A stretch of DNA of 54,066 bases from Deinococcus sp. Arct2-2 (GTDB lineage Bacteria; Deinococcota; Deinococci; Deinococcales; Deinococcaceae). The notes under the pieces are model-generated. The model worked only from the letters and a program-made list of their open reading frames with translations. It made no database searches and had not been told where the DNA came from. The stretch is from contig NZ_SSNW01000030.1 of assembly GCF_004801315.1 (NCBI RefSeq), forward strand, positions 1-54,066, in the 5' to 3' direction. Below, piece by piece: positions 9,087-19,358 of the stretch. The position numbers and the translations under genes were made by a program. The first letter of the stretch is position 1. The number at the start of each line of letters is the position of its first letter.

Positions 9087-11537
9087 ATGCAAGACCACCA
9101 GACCCATCATGGCCAGACCTCACCCAGCCCAGTGTCCTCCAGAGTGCTGGAGGTGTCGTTTAAAAACTGCTACGACGCGTCTGAATTTGCCGATCTAGAA
9201 GGTCACCTTGCTCGACTGGAGGGCGTTGAGAGTGTGCACCTCGACCGCACCCGCGGCGTCGCTCACCTCGGCTACCTGCCGACAGTGGTGACGGAAAGCG
9301 TCTTGCGAGACCGGCTCCATGCGGCTGGCTATGCCTGCGCCTGCACCGATTGCGCCCCCTCTGCGGCTCAGCCGGGCCATCCCCGTGTGGGCCACGAGTT
9401 ATCCGAAACCCACCATCCGCACAGTCAAGGTGGACACGGAGGGTCGACGGCCTCTGCGCCTGCCCCCGCTTCAGGCCACGCTGCTGCGGGTCACAGTGGA
9501 CACGGCGACGCCCTCATGAACCATGACGAACACGCCGGACACGGGGCCGAGATGGCCACCGATCTGCTGCGGCGCTTTCTCTTGAGTTTGCTGCTGACTC
9601 TTCCCGTGGTCTTGTTCTCCCCGATTGGAGAGATTTTCGGGTTCACGGCCATGCCCCCCTTCGGCCTGTCGATGGCTTGGTTCGGATTGATCTTGGCCAC
9701 GCCCGTCGTGTGGTGGGGCGGCTGGCCGTTTATTTCGGCGGCGTGGCGTGCCCTGAAACGCGCTGAGGCCAACATGATGACCCTGATCGCCACCGGCATT
9801 TTGGTGTCCTGGTTGTTCTCGGTGGTGGTCACGCTCTTCTTGGGCGGAGGAGAAGTCTTCTTCGAGGCCGCCGCGATGCTGACCTCACTTTCTTTGCTGG
9901 GGCACTGGCTGGAGATGCGCTCCCGGTTCGCGACCGGGCGGGCCGTGGAGGCGCTGCTGAAGCTCACCCCGGCCACTGCCCGCGTCCTGCGTGCCGGACA
10001 AGAAACCGAAGTTCCGCTGGATCAAGTGCTGGTGGGCGACGAACTGACGGTTCGTCCCGGCGACCGTGTGCCCGTCGATGGGGAAGTGATTCGGGGCGAG
10101 AGTTACGTCGACGAGAGCATGATCACCGGAGAACCCATTCCTGTCGTGAAAAACGCAGGGGTGAGAGTGACCGGCGGCACCGTGAATCAAAATGGGGCTT
10201 TTACCTTCCGCGCCACCGCCGTCGGGAGTAACACGGCCCTGTCACGCATCGTGCAACTGGTTCAAAATGCTCAGGCCAGCAAAGCCCCCGCTCAGCGCCT
10301 AGCAGATACGGCTGGGAAATATCTGGTCTTCGTGGCCTTAGGCTCCGGCTTGCTGGCCTTCTTGGTGTGGATACTGCTGGGCGAAAGTGTCGTCTTTGCG
10401 CTGACGGCCGCGGTGTCGGCCATCGTCATTGCTTGCCCTGACGCATTGGCATTGGCGACGCCCACAGCGATCACGGTGGGGGTGGGCAAGGGGGCGCGGG
10501 AAGGCGTGTTGTTCAAGAATGCCTCGGCGCTGGAAGCGATGGCCAGCGTCAATACCGTCGTGTTTGATAAGACGGGCACGCTGACTGCCGGGAAACCCGC
10601 CTTGACTGACCTGATTCCGGCAGACGGCGTGAATGAACTCGACTTGCTGCGGTTGGCCGCTGGAGCAGACCAGCCGTCTCAGCACCCTCTGGCCGAAGCC
10701 ATCGTGGCCGGGGCGAAGCAACGAGGCTTGGACGTGCGGCCACCGGAAAGCTTCGATTCCATTCCGGGCTATGGCGTGGTAGCCACGGTGGACGGTCAAC
10801 AGGTGTGGGTGGGCAACCGCAAACTGATGGAGCGGGAAGGCCTGACGCTGGGTGCGCTGGCCGAGCGGGCGGAAGCGCTGTCCTCGGATGGAAAGACCGC
10901 CATGTACGTGGCAATAAAGGGCCAAATGTTGGGTGTGGTGGCGGTGGCCGATACCGTGCGTGACACGGCCCGCCAAGCCGTGCAGCTGCTCCATGCGGCG
11001 GGCGTACAAACTGTGATGCTCACGGGCGACAACCGACGGACAGCCGAGGCGGTGGCGCGGGAGTTGGGGATTGACGTGGTGATCGCGGACGTCTTGCCTG
11101 AGGACAAGGCGGCGCAGATCATCACCCTGAAAGCACAGGGCCGGAACGTGGCCATGGTGGGGGACGGCGTGAACGATGCTCCAGCCTTGGCCCAAGCGGA
11201 TATCGGGGTGGCTATTGGGGCCGGAACCGACGTCGCCGTCGAGACTGCTGACGTGATCCTGGTGCGCAACAATCCAGCCGATGTGGCCAGCAGCATTGAC
11301 CTGGCCCGCCGCGTTCGGGGGAAGATCAAACAAAATCTATTCTGGGCGGCGGCGTACAACGTGCTCGCCATTCCCTTCGCGGCGGGAGTCCTGTACCCCA
11401 ACTACGGAATCTTGCTGCGGCCGGAATGGGCGGCGCTGTTGATGAGTGCCAGCACGGTGATCGTGACGGTCAATGCCCTGCTGCTCAACCGGGTACAGTT
11501 GCGCCGTCCAGCGCTGGTGCCCGCGACGGCGGCCTGA
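9087..11537 (+). CDS. Heavy-metal P1B ATPase with CPD motif and His-rich N-terminus
   Basis: The protein has 816 residues; start ATG after GGGAGAAG. Residues about 18-84 keep the fold of a heavy-metal domain, but the CxxC metal site is missing (the loop reads FKNCYDAS). Residues 97-152 carry about twelve histidines, and Cys84/Cys86/Cys89 lie between. The membrane and ATPase parts are complete: TGEP (about 348), DKTGTLT with Asp494, [10 protein letters not shown]. The intramembrane motif is [12 protein letters not shown], that is CPD (450-452) instead of CPC or CPH. CPD-type ATPases are widespread, but their metal is not settled; copper, zinc or others are possible. It is flanked by type A repeats on both sides, which suggests it arrived or moved as a unit. 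Confidence 0.92.
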   Translation: MQDHQTHHGQTSPSPVSSRVLEVSFKNCYDASEFADLEGHLARLEGVESVHLDRTRGVAHLGYLPTVVTESVLRDRLHAAGYACACTDCAPSAAQPGHPRVGHELSETHHPHSQGGHGGSTASAPAPASGHAAAGHSGHGDALMNHDEHAGHGAEMATDLLRRFLLSLLLTLPVVLFSPIGEIFGFTAMPPFGLSMAWFGLILATPVVWWGGWPFISAAWRALKRAEANMMTLIATGILVSWLFSVVVTLFLGGGEVFFEAAAMLTSLSLLGHWLEMRSRFATGRAVEALLKLTPATARVLRAGQETEVPLDQVLVGDELTVRPGDRVPVDGEVIRGESYVDESMITGEPIPVVKNAGVRVTGGTVNQNGAFTFRATAVGSNTALSRIVQLVQNAQASKAPAQRLADTAGKYLVFVALGSGLLAFLVWILLGESVVFALTAAVSAIVIACPDALALATPTAITVGVGKGAREGVLFKNASALEAMASVNTVVFDKTGTLTAGKPALTDLIPADGVNELDLLRLAAGADQPSQHPLAEAIVAGAKQRGLDVRPPESFDSIPGYGVVATVDGQQVWVGNRKLMEREGLTLGALAERAEALSSDGKTAMYVAIKGQMLGVVAVADTVRDTARQAVQLLHAAGVQTVMLTGDNRRTAEAVARELGIDVVIADVLPEDKAAQIITLKAQGRNVAMVGDGVNDAPALAQADIGVAIGAGTDVAVETADVILVRNNPADVASSIDLARRVRGKIKQNLFWAAAYNVLAIPFAAGVLYPNYGILLRPEWAALLMSASTVIVTVNALLLNRVQLRRPALVPATAA

Positions 11538-11577
11538 GCGGACTCGGCAAAGAATGAACAAAGCGCGCGCGGTGTTC

Positions 11578-11712
11578 TCATACGGACTTGCTCTGATTCC
11601 CGCCTTCTTCGTAAACGGACGCCCATGACTGGCACAGCTCTGCACGGGAGCGCCACTCCTCCCGTCTCTGTTGCCTCTCGCTCCGCTCCGCGACTTGTTC
11701 TCAGTTTCTCAC
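11578..11712 (+). repeat. Dispersed repeat, type A, copy 3
   Basis: It begins TCATACGGACTTGCTCTGAT, followed by CTTCGTAAACGGACGCC, GCGCCACTCCTCCCGTC and TGCCTCTCGCTCCGCTC. It is the same family as the copies at 7797-7950 and 8458-8620. The remaining bases to 11896 hold no gene, only the leader of the ankyrin protein. Confidence 0.6.
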
Positions 11713-11896
11713 CGCGCCCCCTCCAATCACCGTGCAGCTTTTTCGACTGCATTCGGGCGGCGTATTGGTCATGGGCGGCGTACCCACTGGACTGACCGAC
11801 GGGCAGTGCGCCCCCGCCGCTCTCAAGACAGGAGTAGAACAGTAAGATCATGGCAGGGGCGGCCCCAGTACTGCGTCCTCCTCAGAAGGTGGACTT

Positions 11897-12580
11897 GTGA
11901 ATCTCAGTTTCCTCAAACGTTGGTTCCCCTTGCCTGTGCTGGCGATGCTGGTGCTGGGGGTCAGTGCCTCCACTCCGGTCACCGGCAACACTCGCCTTCA
12001 GGCAGAATTGCTGCGTGCTGTACAGCGGGGCGACGTTCAAGCGGTGAAGCGTTTCCTAGCAGCAGGCGTCAGTGCCGATGCCCAAGACGCGAGGGGCCGC
12101 ACGGCGCTGACGGTGGCGGCACTGGGCGACCATGTGGCTGTCGCGGCCCTGTTGGTGGCGGCTGGGGCCAATCCGGATTCTCAGGATGAGGAGCGCAACA
12201 ACGCCCTGCTCGTCACGGGTGAGACAGGCAGTGTGGCGATGCTGCGGGTGATCTTGCGGGCCACTCCGGACTTGACCCGCACCAACCGCTTTGGCGGCAC
12301 GGCGCTGATCCCTGCCGCCGACCGGGGCCACTTGGAGTATGTCCGCGAACTCCTCACGACCACGACTGTCAACGTCAATCATGTAAATAATCTGGGCTGG
12401 ACAGCTTTGTTGGAAGCAGTGATGTTGGGCGACGGTGGAACAACGCACACCGAGATCGTGCGGGTGTTGCTGGAACACGGCGCTGACCGCGATATTGCCG
12501 ATGGAGCGGGAAAAACGGCGCTGGAACATGCCCGGCAGCGCGGGTACTCGGCGATGGTGCGCCTGCTCAGCCCCCGGTGA
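11897..12580 (+). CDS. Exported ankyrin-repeat protein
   Basis: The protein has 227 residues, starting at GTG after AGAAGGTGGACTT. An N-terminal hydrophobic segment (about residues 12-26, PLPVLAMLVLGVSAS) is a likely signal peptide. Five to six ankyrin repeats follow, seen as AVQRGDVQAVKRFLAAGV, GRTALTVAALGDHVAVAALL, GGTALIPAADRGHLEYVREL, GWTALLEAVMLGD and KTALEHARQRGYSAMVRLL. Ankyrin proteins bind other proteins; the periplasmic kind has been linked to oxidative stress protection next to catalases, but no catalase is present here. No operon partner is evident; the next gene follows after about 110 bases on the same strand. Confidence 0.88.
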   Translation: MNLSFLKRWFPLPVLAMLVLGVSASTPVTGNTRLQAELLRAVQRGDVQAVKRFLAAGVSADAQDARGRTALTVAALGDHVAVAALLVAAGANPDSQDEERNNALLVTGETGSVAMLRVILRATPDLTRTNRFGGTALIPAADRGHLEYVRELLTTTTVNVNHVNNLGWTALLEAVMLGDGGTTHTEIVRVLLEHGADRDIADGAGKTALEHARQRGYSAMVRLLSPR

Positions 12581-12693
12581 GGCCGGAGCTGGCGACATCA
12601 GCCTCCGCGCATATGGGCATCCCTGAAGACCTGCTCAACAGCACGGGGAGGCCCTCTTATCTGCTGAAGGGAGGCTGTACGGCAAGATAGGAC

Positions 12694-13581
12694 ATGACGT
12701 CTTTCCGTTGGTGGCCGGTGGCGCTGTGCCTGTCGGGTTCTCCCGCTTTTGCTGCGCCCACCAGCGCCACCCTGAAGAACATTCGCCACGAGTATCAGCG
12801 GCTCAACAATTGCGCCCCCGTCACGGCCCTGACCTTGCTGAGCTACTACGGAAGTCCAGTCACTCAGGCACAGGCAGCGGCGGTGATGAAAGACGGCCCC
12901 AACGATCCTCAAGTGACCAGCCTTGAACTGGCGGCGTATCTGGGACGGTTCGGGTTACAGAGCGTGATCCGCTATGCCGGGGACGCCGAAGTGGTGCGGG
13001 AACTGGTGTCCCGCGGTCTGCCGGTGGTGGTGCAGCAACGCCTTCAGGCGGGCAGTACGGTGGCCCACTTCCGCACGGTCTACGGCTACAGTGCGGGGCG
13101 GTTCTTGGTCAGCGATCCGCTGCGGGGGCCGAGCCTGAGCCTGACGACCGCTGAGTTTACCGAGTTGTGGCGTTACTACAACGGAGAATATTTGGTGGCT
13201 TTCCCAGCGGCCAAGGCGGCGCTGGTGCAGGGAATCCTCGGCAACGACTGGAACGTGACGGCCAACTGGCAGCACGCCAAACTGCACGGCGAAGAGGACG
13301 TCAAGGCCCGGCCTAGCGATCCTTTTGCGTGGTGGGGCCTAGGCAAAGCCAATCTCAGACTGGGCAATCTTCAGGCCGCCGCCGCCAATTTTGACCGGGC
13401 TGTTCAGATTGGAGTACCCACGCCGTATTACGTGTACCGCCAAGAGGCGTTCGAAGCTTGGACGCAGGCGGGGCAGCATCAAAAAACCCTGACGTGGACT
13501 CAGCGGGGATTGAGTGTCGATCCCGGCAGCAAAGAGCTGCTCCGCTTTAAAAACTTGGCCAATCAAGCGCTGGGCGGCTGA
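12694..13581 (+). CDS. Exported C39-like cysteine peptidase with TPR repeats
   Basis: The protein has 295 residues. A short signal peptide ends at AFA (about residue 20). Residues 25-170 match the Peptidase_C39_2 fold: NNCAPVTALTLLSYYG with the likely catalytic Cys40, HFRTVYGY with the His, and SDPLRGP with the Asp. Residues 200-295 hold two or three TPR motifs (WWGLGKANLRLGNLQAAAAN, then VYRQEAFEAWTQAGQHQKTL). The TPR part may recruit the substrate. C39-like exported proteins often process or bind peptides; the substrate here is unknown. A GGGAGG sits about 20 bases before the ATG, too far for good use, so the start signal is unclear. Confidence 0.85.
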   Translation: MTSFRWWPVALCLSGSPAFAAPTSATLKNIRHEYQRLNNCAPVTALTLLSYYGSPVTQAQAAAVMKDGPNDPQVTSLELAAYLGRFGLQSVIRYAGDAEVVRELVSRGLPVVVQQRLQAGSTVAHFRTVYGYSAGRFLVSDPLRGPSLSLTTAEFTELWRYYNGEYLVAFPAAKAALVQGILGNDWNVTANWQHAKLHGEEDVKARPSDPFAWWGLGKANLRLGNLQAAAANFDRAVQIGVPTPYYVYRQEAFEAWTQAGQHQKTLTWTQRGLSVDPGSKELLRFKNLANQALGG

Positions 13582-13868
13582 ACACGGACAGTCCTCGGTA
13601 GCCTGCGGCATCAGCGCCTCAAGTGGTTAGACTCCGTCGAACATCGTTTTCCCCTTCACAGGAACGAAATCTAAAGCCACAGGAAGGCCAAGCCCACCCA
13701 GACGGTTCCGAGCGTGCAAAAGCAGAACCCTCCTTTCGTCAGGCAGCAGTGGTCGCCTTGCCTGCCGCACGTTGCTCGGGCAGTTGCTTGGGGCAAGCCC
13801 ATTCGGACATCGGTTCTGGGGCCTTGTCCGCGTATGCTGAGCGCAGCACCACCCTCAAGGAGAGTCCT

Positions 13869-14264
13869 ATGTTGACCTTAGACGACGCCCGCAAAATCAT
13901 TCACGCCGCCGAACAAAAAGCCGCCGAGATCGGTCAGCCGATGAACATTGCCGTCGCCGACAGCGGCGGAAACCTGATCGCCCACGTGCGGATGGACGGC
14001 GCGTGGATCGGCAGCATCGACATTTCCATCAAAAAAGCCTATACCTCGCGGGCCTTCGACATCGCCACCAAAGATTTGGCGGGCGAGAGCCAGTCGGGCG
14101 GGCAGTTCTTCGGCATTCACGCCTCGAATGACGGGCGGATCATGATCTTTGCAGGCGGAATCCCGCTGAAGCGGGACGGCCAAGTGATCGGGGCCATCGG
14201 CGTGAGTGGCGGCTCAGGCGAGCAAGATCACGCGGTAGCTGAAGCCGGAGCCGCCGCTGTTTAA
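13869..14264 (+). CDS. GlcG/HbpS family protein
   Basis: The protein has 131 residues. I chose the ATG at 13869 because AAGGAGAG precedes it and the family fold starts at once (TLDDARKIIHAAEQKAAEIG). An in-frame TTG-type extension to 13623 adds low-quality sequence and is not used. Typical signatures are VAVADSGGNLIAHVRMDGA, SIKKAYTSRAF and IGAIGVSGG. The family includes GlcG of glycolate operons and the heme-binding HbpS; the actual ligand is not predictable. No glycolate oxidase or heme gene is next to it. The residues ahead of the gene, about 290 bases, contain no other gene that I can support. Confidence 0.88.
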   Translation: MLTLDDARKIIHAAEQKAAEIGQPMNIAVADSGGNLIAHVRMDGAWIGSIDISIKKAYTSRAFDIATKDLAGESQSGGQFFGIHASNDGRIMIFAGGIPLKRDGQVIGAIGVSGGSGEQDHAVAEAGAAAV

Positions 14265-14311
14265 AGCCTAATTGTGGGTGAGTGGGGCTGGAGCTTGGGT
14301 CAAGTGCTCCG

Positions 14312-14953
14312 TCAGGTTTCACCGTGTTTGGCGCGCCATGTATCCAAATCTCCGGCGGACAGCGGGTGTGTTTCATCCAGCGTGTCCCGTGCAGCCAACC
14401 CTTCCGAAGCCACATACCAGCCAGCCTCCGAGAGATCGGCGACGTCGTTCAGGTAAGACGCGACTCCGGTAGCCAGGAGGGGACGGTCAGCGGTTTCATG
14501 ATCGATGCCAATGACCTGACCGAGCTGTCCGCCAGGTGCGGGCTGAAGGTCGAGCGCTGTCCCGTTTCCTCCGCCATCCCGCTCGAAGCTCCACCACGCG
14601 CTGTGCCACCAGACCTGCTCCACGCCGTCAATGGAGGGCTGCTCCTCTGTAGGGGAGAGTCCGAGGGCGTGCCGCCGCGACTGGGTCAACGTCCACGCTT
14701 CTTCTAAAGGAGGCAACCCCTCGCCGCCGGGCCACAACGCCGCGCCGTCATGACGCTGTAGAGAAGCGCGGAATTCTGCGGGGAAGGGACGGCCAAAGAG
14801 GGTTTCCGCCTCAGCAATCTGCAGCTCGGTGGCTCCGGGGTGGAGCAGGTCAGCGAGGGCGGCATGGCGAACTTGGCGGCGGAAGATCGGCAGCAGCTGC
14901 GCTTCATACCAAGTTTCGATGCGCTTCCACGCCAGATCAATCTCAGTGCTCAT
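14312..14953 (-). CDS. SMI1/KNR4 family protein
   Basis: The protein has 213 residues. It matches the SMI1/KNR4 (SUKH) fold: WKRIETWYEAQLLPIF, LHPGATELQIAEAETLFGRP, FPAEFRASLQRHDGA, then the core strand WWSFERDGGGNG and the end LSAGDLDTWRAKHG. Bacterial SUKH proteins often act as immunity proteins against polymorphic toxins, or as general protein-binding modules. No toxin is adjacent, so it may be an orphan. GATACT lies six bases before the ATG and GAGGGC overlaps, so the start could be leaderless or have a weak ribosome binding site. It converges with the GlcG-like gene. Confidence 0.85.
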   Translation of the reverse strand: MSTEIDLAWKRIETWYEAQLLPIFRRQVRHAALADLLHPGATELQIAEAETLFGRPFPAEFRASLQRHDGAALWPGGEGLPPLEEAWTLTQSRRHALGLSPTEEQPSIDGVEQVWWHSAWWSFERDGGGNGTALDLQPAPGGQLGQVIGIDHETADRPLLATGVASYLNDVADLSEAGWYVASEGLAARDTLDETHPLSAGDLDTWRAKHGET

Positions 14954-15059
14954 GCCCTCAGTATCGCTGGCGAGAGGAGTGGAGGGGCCGCATCTGTCTT
15001 GTCGTGCTTAGGGCATAAGTACGCCAAAGCTGGGGCGCTGCGGTCTTCTGGAGCGGGCG

Positions 15060-15160
15060 GGGAGAACTGTTCGTGAGTAAGAAAGAGTACGGGCTACGTG
15101 GTATGAGGCCGCAAGCAGCATTTTTCCGATTGTGGCGGAATCAGAGCAAGTTCGTATGAC
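15060..15160 (-). repeat. Dispersed repeat, type A variant
   Basis: Read on the minus strand it starts TCATACGAACTTGCTCTGAT, the same terminus as the other type A copies, but its interior differs. The block AAAGAGTACGGGCT is shared with 24040-24060. The whole gap 14954-15361 holds no gene besides this repeat and the promoter at 15333-15355. Confidence 0.5.
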
Positions 15161-15332
15161 TTCCAAAAAGCCTGCTCCGTGCGTCCTGCCCCACACCGCT
15201 TGGGTTGATTCGGGTCTGTCGAGCAACGTTTCCAACGTCGGATGTCACCGACAGGTGGCCTAGCCGGTTGCTCCCGCCTGCCTTCTCCTCTGAATCTTGC
15301 CAGATCCTAGAGAGATGCCACCACCTAGAAAT

Positions 15333-15355
15333 CTGAGTATCTGCTCAGGTATAGT
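15333..15355 (+). promoter_or_regulatory. Leaderless promoter and operator of zinc/cadmium ATPase
   Basis: TATAGT (15350-15355) ends six bases before the ATG at 15362, so the mRNA is probably leaderless. Directly upstream lies CTGAGTATCTGCTCAG (15333-15348), a CTGAG/CTCAG inverted repeat with a six-base centre, in the position of a metal-sensor operator. No clear -35 box is present. Confidence 0.6.
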
Positions 15356-15361
15356 CTGCCT

Positions 15362-17545
<2,184 letters not shown>

Positions 17546-17607
17546 GCCGTGAGTGAGCTTGCCCACAACCACGGCGAACAGGGGGTGAGTAGCAGCATCA
17601 GTTTGGG

Positions 17608-18294
17608 TTACAGAGTCTCTCTGGTGGGCGCAAATTCCTGCGCCTGATGGGGTTTGGTTTTAACGGGTTCGCTGGGACTCAGGAAGTGATTGGCCGCCAC
17701 CGCAAGGGCCGCCCCCAGCAGCGGAGCCGCCCAGTACAGCCAATGTGCCGTCCAGATGCCGCTGGCGAGTGCGGGGCCAAAACTGCGGGCCGGATTCATA
17801 CTCGCCCCCGTAATCGGGCCGCCCATCATGGCTTCGAGCGCCACCACACCGCCCACCACCCACGGCAACCCGGAGCGCAAGGCGACGAGCAAGAGGAAAA
17901 ACGTCAGCACCGTTTCCAGTGCAAAAGCCTGACCCACGCTTCCGTCGGGCACGGTCACGCCCACATTGCCCTCTATGCCGAAGAGAGCCAGCAACAGGAA
18001 AGCCGCCAGCGTTGCGCCAATCAGTTGGGCTAGCACATAAGGCAGAGCGCGACTGATCGGGAATTTGCCCGCCAGCACCAGCGCAAAGGTAGCCGCCGGA
18101 TTGATGTGTGCGCCGCTGATGGGAGCCAAAGCCGCAATCACCGTCGCCACAGTCAACCCGAAGACGAGCGCCACGCCTGCATGACCCAGTGCCCCGGTTT
18201 GCGCCTGCACCACCGCCGCGCCGGGGCCGAAGAAAATCAGCGCAAAGGTGCCGATGCCTTCGGCGGCGAGGGCGCGAGCTAAGGGAACGCTCAC
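17608..18294 (-). CDS. Aquaporin/MIP channel of arsenic operon (AqpS-like)
   Basis: The protein has 228 residues with six membrane helices and both pore motifs: SGAHINPAA and GASMNPARS. GTG start; it abuts the arsC stop codon directly, with no gap. Aquaglyceroporins in ars operons, such as AqpS of Sinorhizobium, let arsenite formed by ArsC leave the cell down its gradient, replacing an ArsB/Acr3 pump. No such pump is present in this window, which supports that role. The pore residues that decide water versus arsenite transport cannot be judged with certainty here. The last 15 residues are polar and probably cytoplasmic. Confidence 0.9.
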   Translation of the reverse strand: MSVPLARALAAEGIGTFALIFFGPGAAVVQAQTGALGHAGVALVFGLTVATVIAALAPISGAHINPAATFALVLAGKFPISRALPYVLAQLIGATLAAFLLLALFGIEGNVGVTVPDGSVGQAFALETVLTFFLLLVALRSGLPWVVGGVVALEAMMGGPITGASMNPARSFGPALASGIWTAHWLYWAAPLLGAALAVAANHFLSPSEPVKTKPHQAQEFAPTRETL

Positions 18295-18756
18295 CTAGCC
18301 CACCGCGACGGCGGGACTGTTTTCGTAGGTCTCAGGTACCGGTTGACCGTCTTTCAAGTTCTGAACAAACGCATCAAATTGAACCTTGAGTTGATCGCGC
18401 ACGGCCCGCCAGCGATCGAGGCTGCCGCCGCTGGGATCGGTAAAGGGGTAATGCAGGTGGTTCGTTGTGCCGGGATAGACCGGGCAGGCTTCGGCGGCAG
18501 AGTCGCAGACCGTGATGACGTAATCGAAGTTCTGCGCGTCTGGCACGTCCCACAATGTTTTACTGGTGTGCGCGTCCAGACTCAGGCCGATTTCCCCCAT
18601 CACCGTCTTGGCCTCGTCCTTGACGCGGGTGGCCTCGGTGCCAGCGGAATGCACTTCCAGATCGAGACCCGAGCGCGTCGCGGCGTCACGGGTAAGGGCT
18701 TCAGCCATCTGCGAGCGGGCCGAATTGTGGGTGCAGAGAATCAGAACGCGGGTCAT
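18295..18756 (-). CDS. arsC: Arsenate reductase, thioredoxin-coupled (LMW phosphatase type)
   Basis: The protein has 153 residues. The N-terminal CTHNSARS loop holds catalytic Cys8 and Arg14. The redox pair is Cys84 and Cys91 in VCDSAAEACPVYPG, and the acid is Asp107 in FTDPSG. This is the Staphylococcus-type ArsC that reduces arsenate to arsenite with thioredoxin. It sits between arsR (seven bases upstream) and the aquaporin gene (no gap), so the three form one operon. The C-terminal tail beyond residue 140 is a little longer than usual and of low complexity. Confidence 0.93.
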   Translation of the reverse strand: MTRVLILCTHNSARSQMAEALTRDAATRSGLDLEVHSAGTEATRVKDEAKTVMGEIGLSLDAHTSKTLWDVPDAQNFDYVITVCDSAAEACPVYPGTTNHLHYPFTDPSGGSLDRWRAVRDQLKVQFDAFVQNLKDGQPVPETYENSPAVAVG

Positions 18757-18763
18757 GTCCTGC

Positions 18764-19087
18764 CTAGCATATCGAATTATTTTGATGCGTCAAGTGAGGA
18801 GGCTGGGCAAAAATTTCGGTGAGTAGAGCGCCGCCCAGCCCAAAGAGTTGCTCTTGGCGCAGGATGTAATACATGTTTTTACCCCGCTGCTCGGCCCGCA
18901 CCAGATCGGCGTCGCGCAGGATGCCCAAGTGATAGGAGACCTTAGATTGCGGCAGCCCCAGCAACGCTTCGAGGTCACACACGCAGCGTTCGCCGCCCGC
19001 CAAATACCGCACCAGATCGAAGCGGATCTCGTGCGATAAGGCTTTGAGTCGATCAAGGACAGTGGGGACAGCGACGGCAGTGGTCAT
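18764..19087 (-). CDS. arsR: ArsR-family metalloid-sensing repressor
   Basis: The protein has 107 residues with a winged helix and the ArsR metal box CVCDLE: Cys35 and Cys37 are in the DNA-recognition helix region, as in the arsenite sensor of E. coli. The sequence QSKVSYHLGILRDADLV is the recognition helix. First gene of the arsR-arsC-aquaporin operon. It should bind the inverted repeat at 19120-19136 in its own promoter and leave it when As(III) binds. A terminal Cys107 might contribute but is not conserved in the family. Confidence 0.93.
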   Translation of the reverse strand: MTTAVAVPTVLDRLKALSHEIRFDLVRYLAGGERCVCDLEALLGLPQSKVSYHLGILRDADLVRAEQRGKNMYYILRQEQLFGLGGALLTEIFAQPPHLTHQNNSIC

Positions 19088-19108
19088 CCATGCAGTTTAC
19101 TGGGTCTC

Positions 19109-19137
19109 AATCTAAATGCTGAACCGATCTCGTTCAA
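19109..19137 (-). promoter_or_regulatory. ars operon promoter and operator
   Basis: On the minus strand, TTGAAC (19132-19137) and TAGATT (19109-19114) are 17 bases apart. A perfect inverted repeat TGAAC-CGATCTC-GTTCA (19120-19136) overlaps the -35 box and spacer, the right place for ArsR repression. The rest of the gap up to 19358 shows nothing else. Confidence 0.7.
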
Positions 19138-19358
19138 TGGGACATCAGCTTAGGCTGCGAGACGGCTCCATGTAAGGAACACGCCGCCCAATAGCGCCAC
19201 AGGGCCGCGCTGAACTTTGAAGACGGGTGAAATTGATCGTACTTCCCGCCCCCAGTTCAGCTCTCACCGGGTTGTCATAATTGGTGATCGGAGCTTAAGC
19301 CACATTCCCACACAGGCGCAGTCTGCTTGAGCTTGGTAGCTCGGGGCCTGCTCCCCGC

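Noticed and set aside
11671..12189. Plus-strand frame of 172 codons before and across the ankyrin gene
   Set aside because: Overlaps repeat A and the ankyrin gene in another frame, Arg-rich without a domain.
13623..13868. N-terminal extension of the GlcG/HbpS gene
   Set aside because: The extra 82 residues look like noncoding sequence; AAGGAG and the family start at 13869 fit better.
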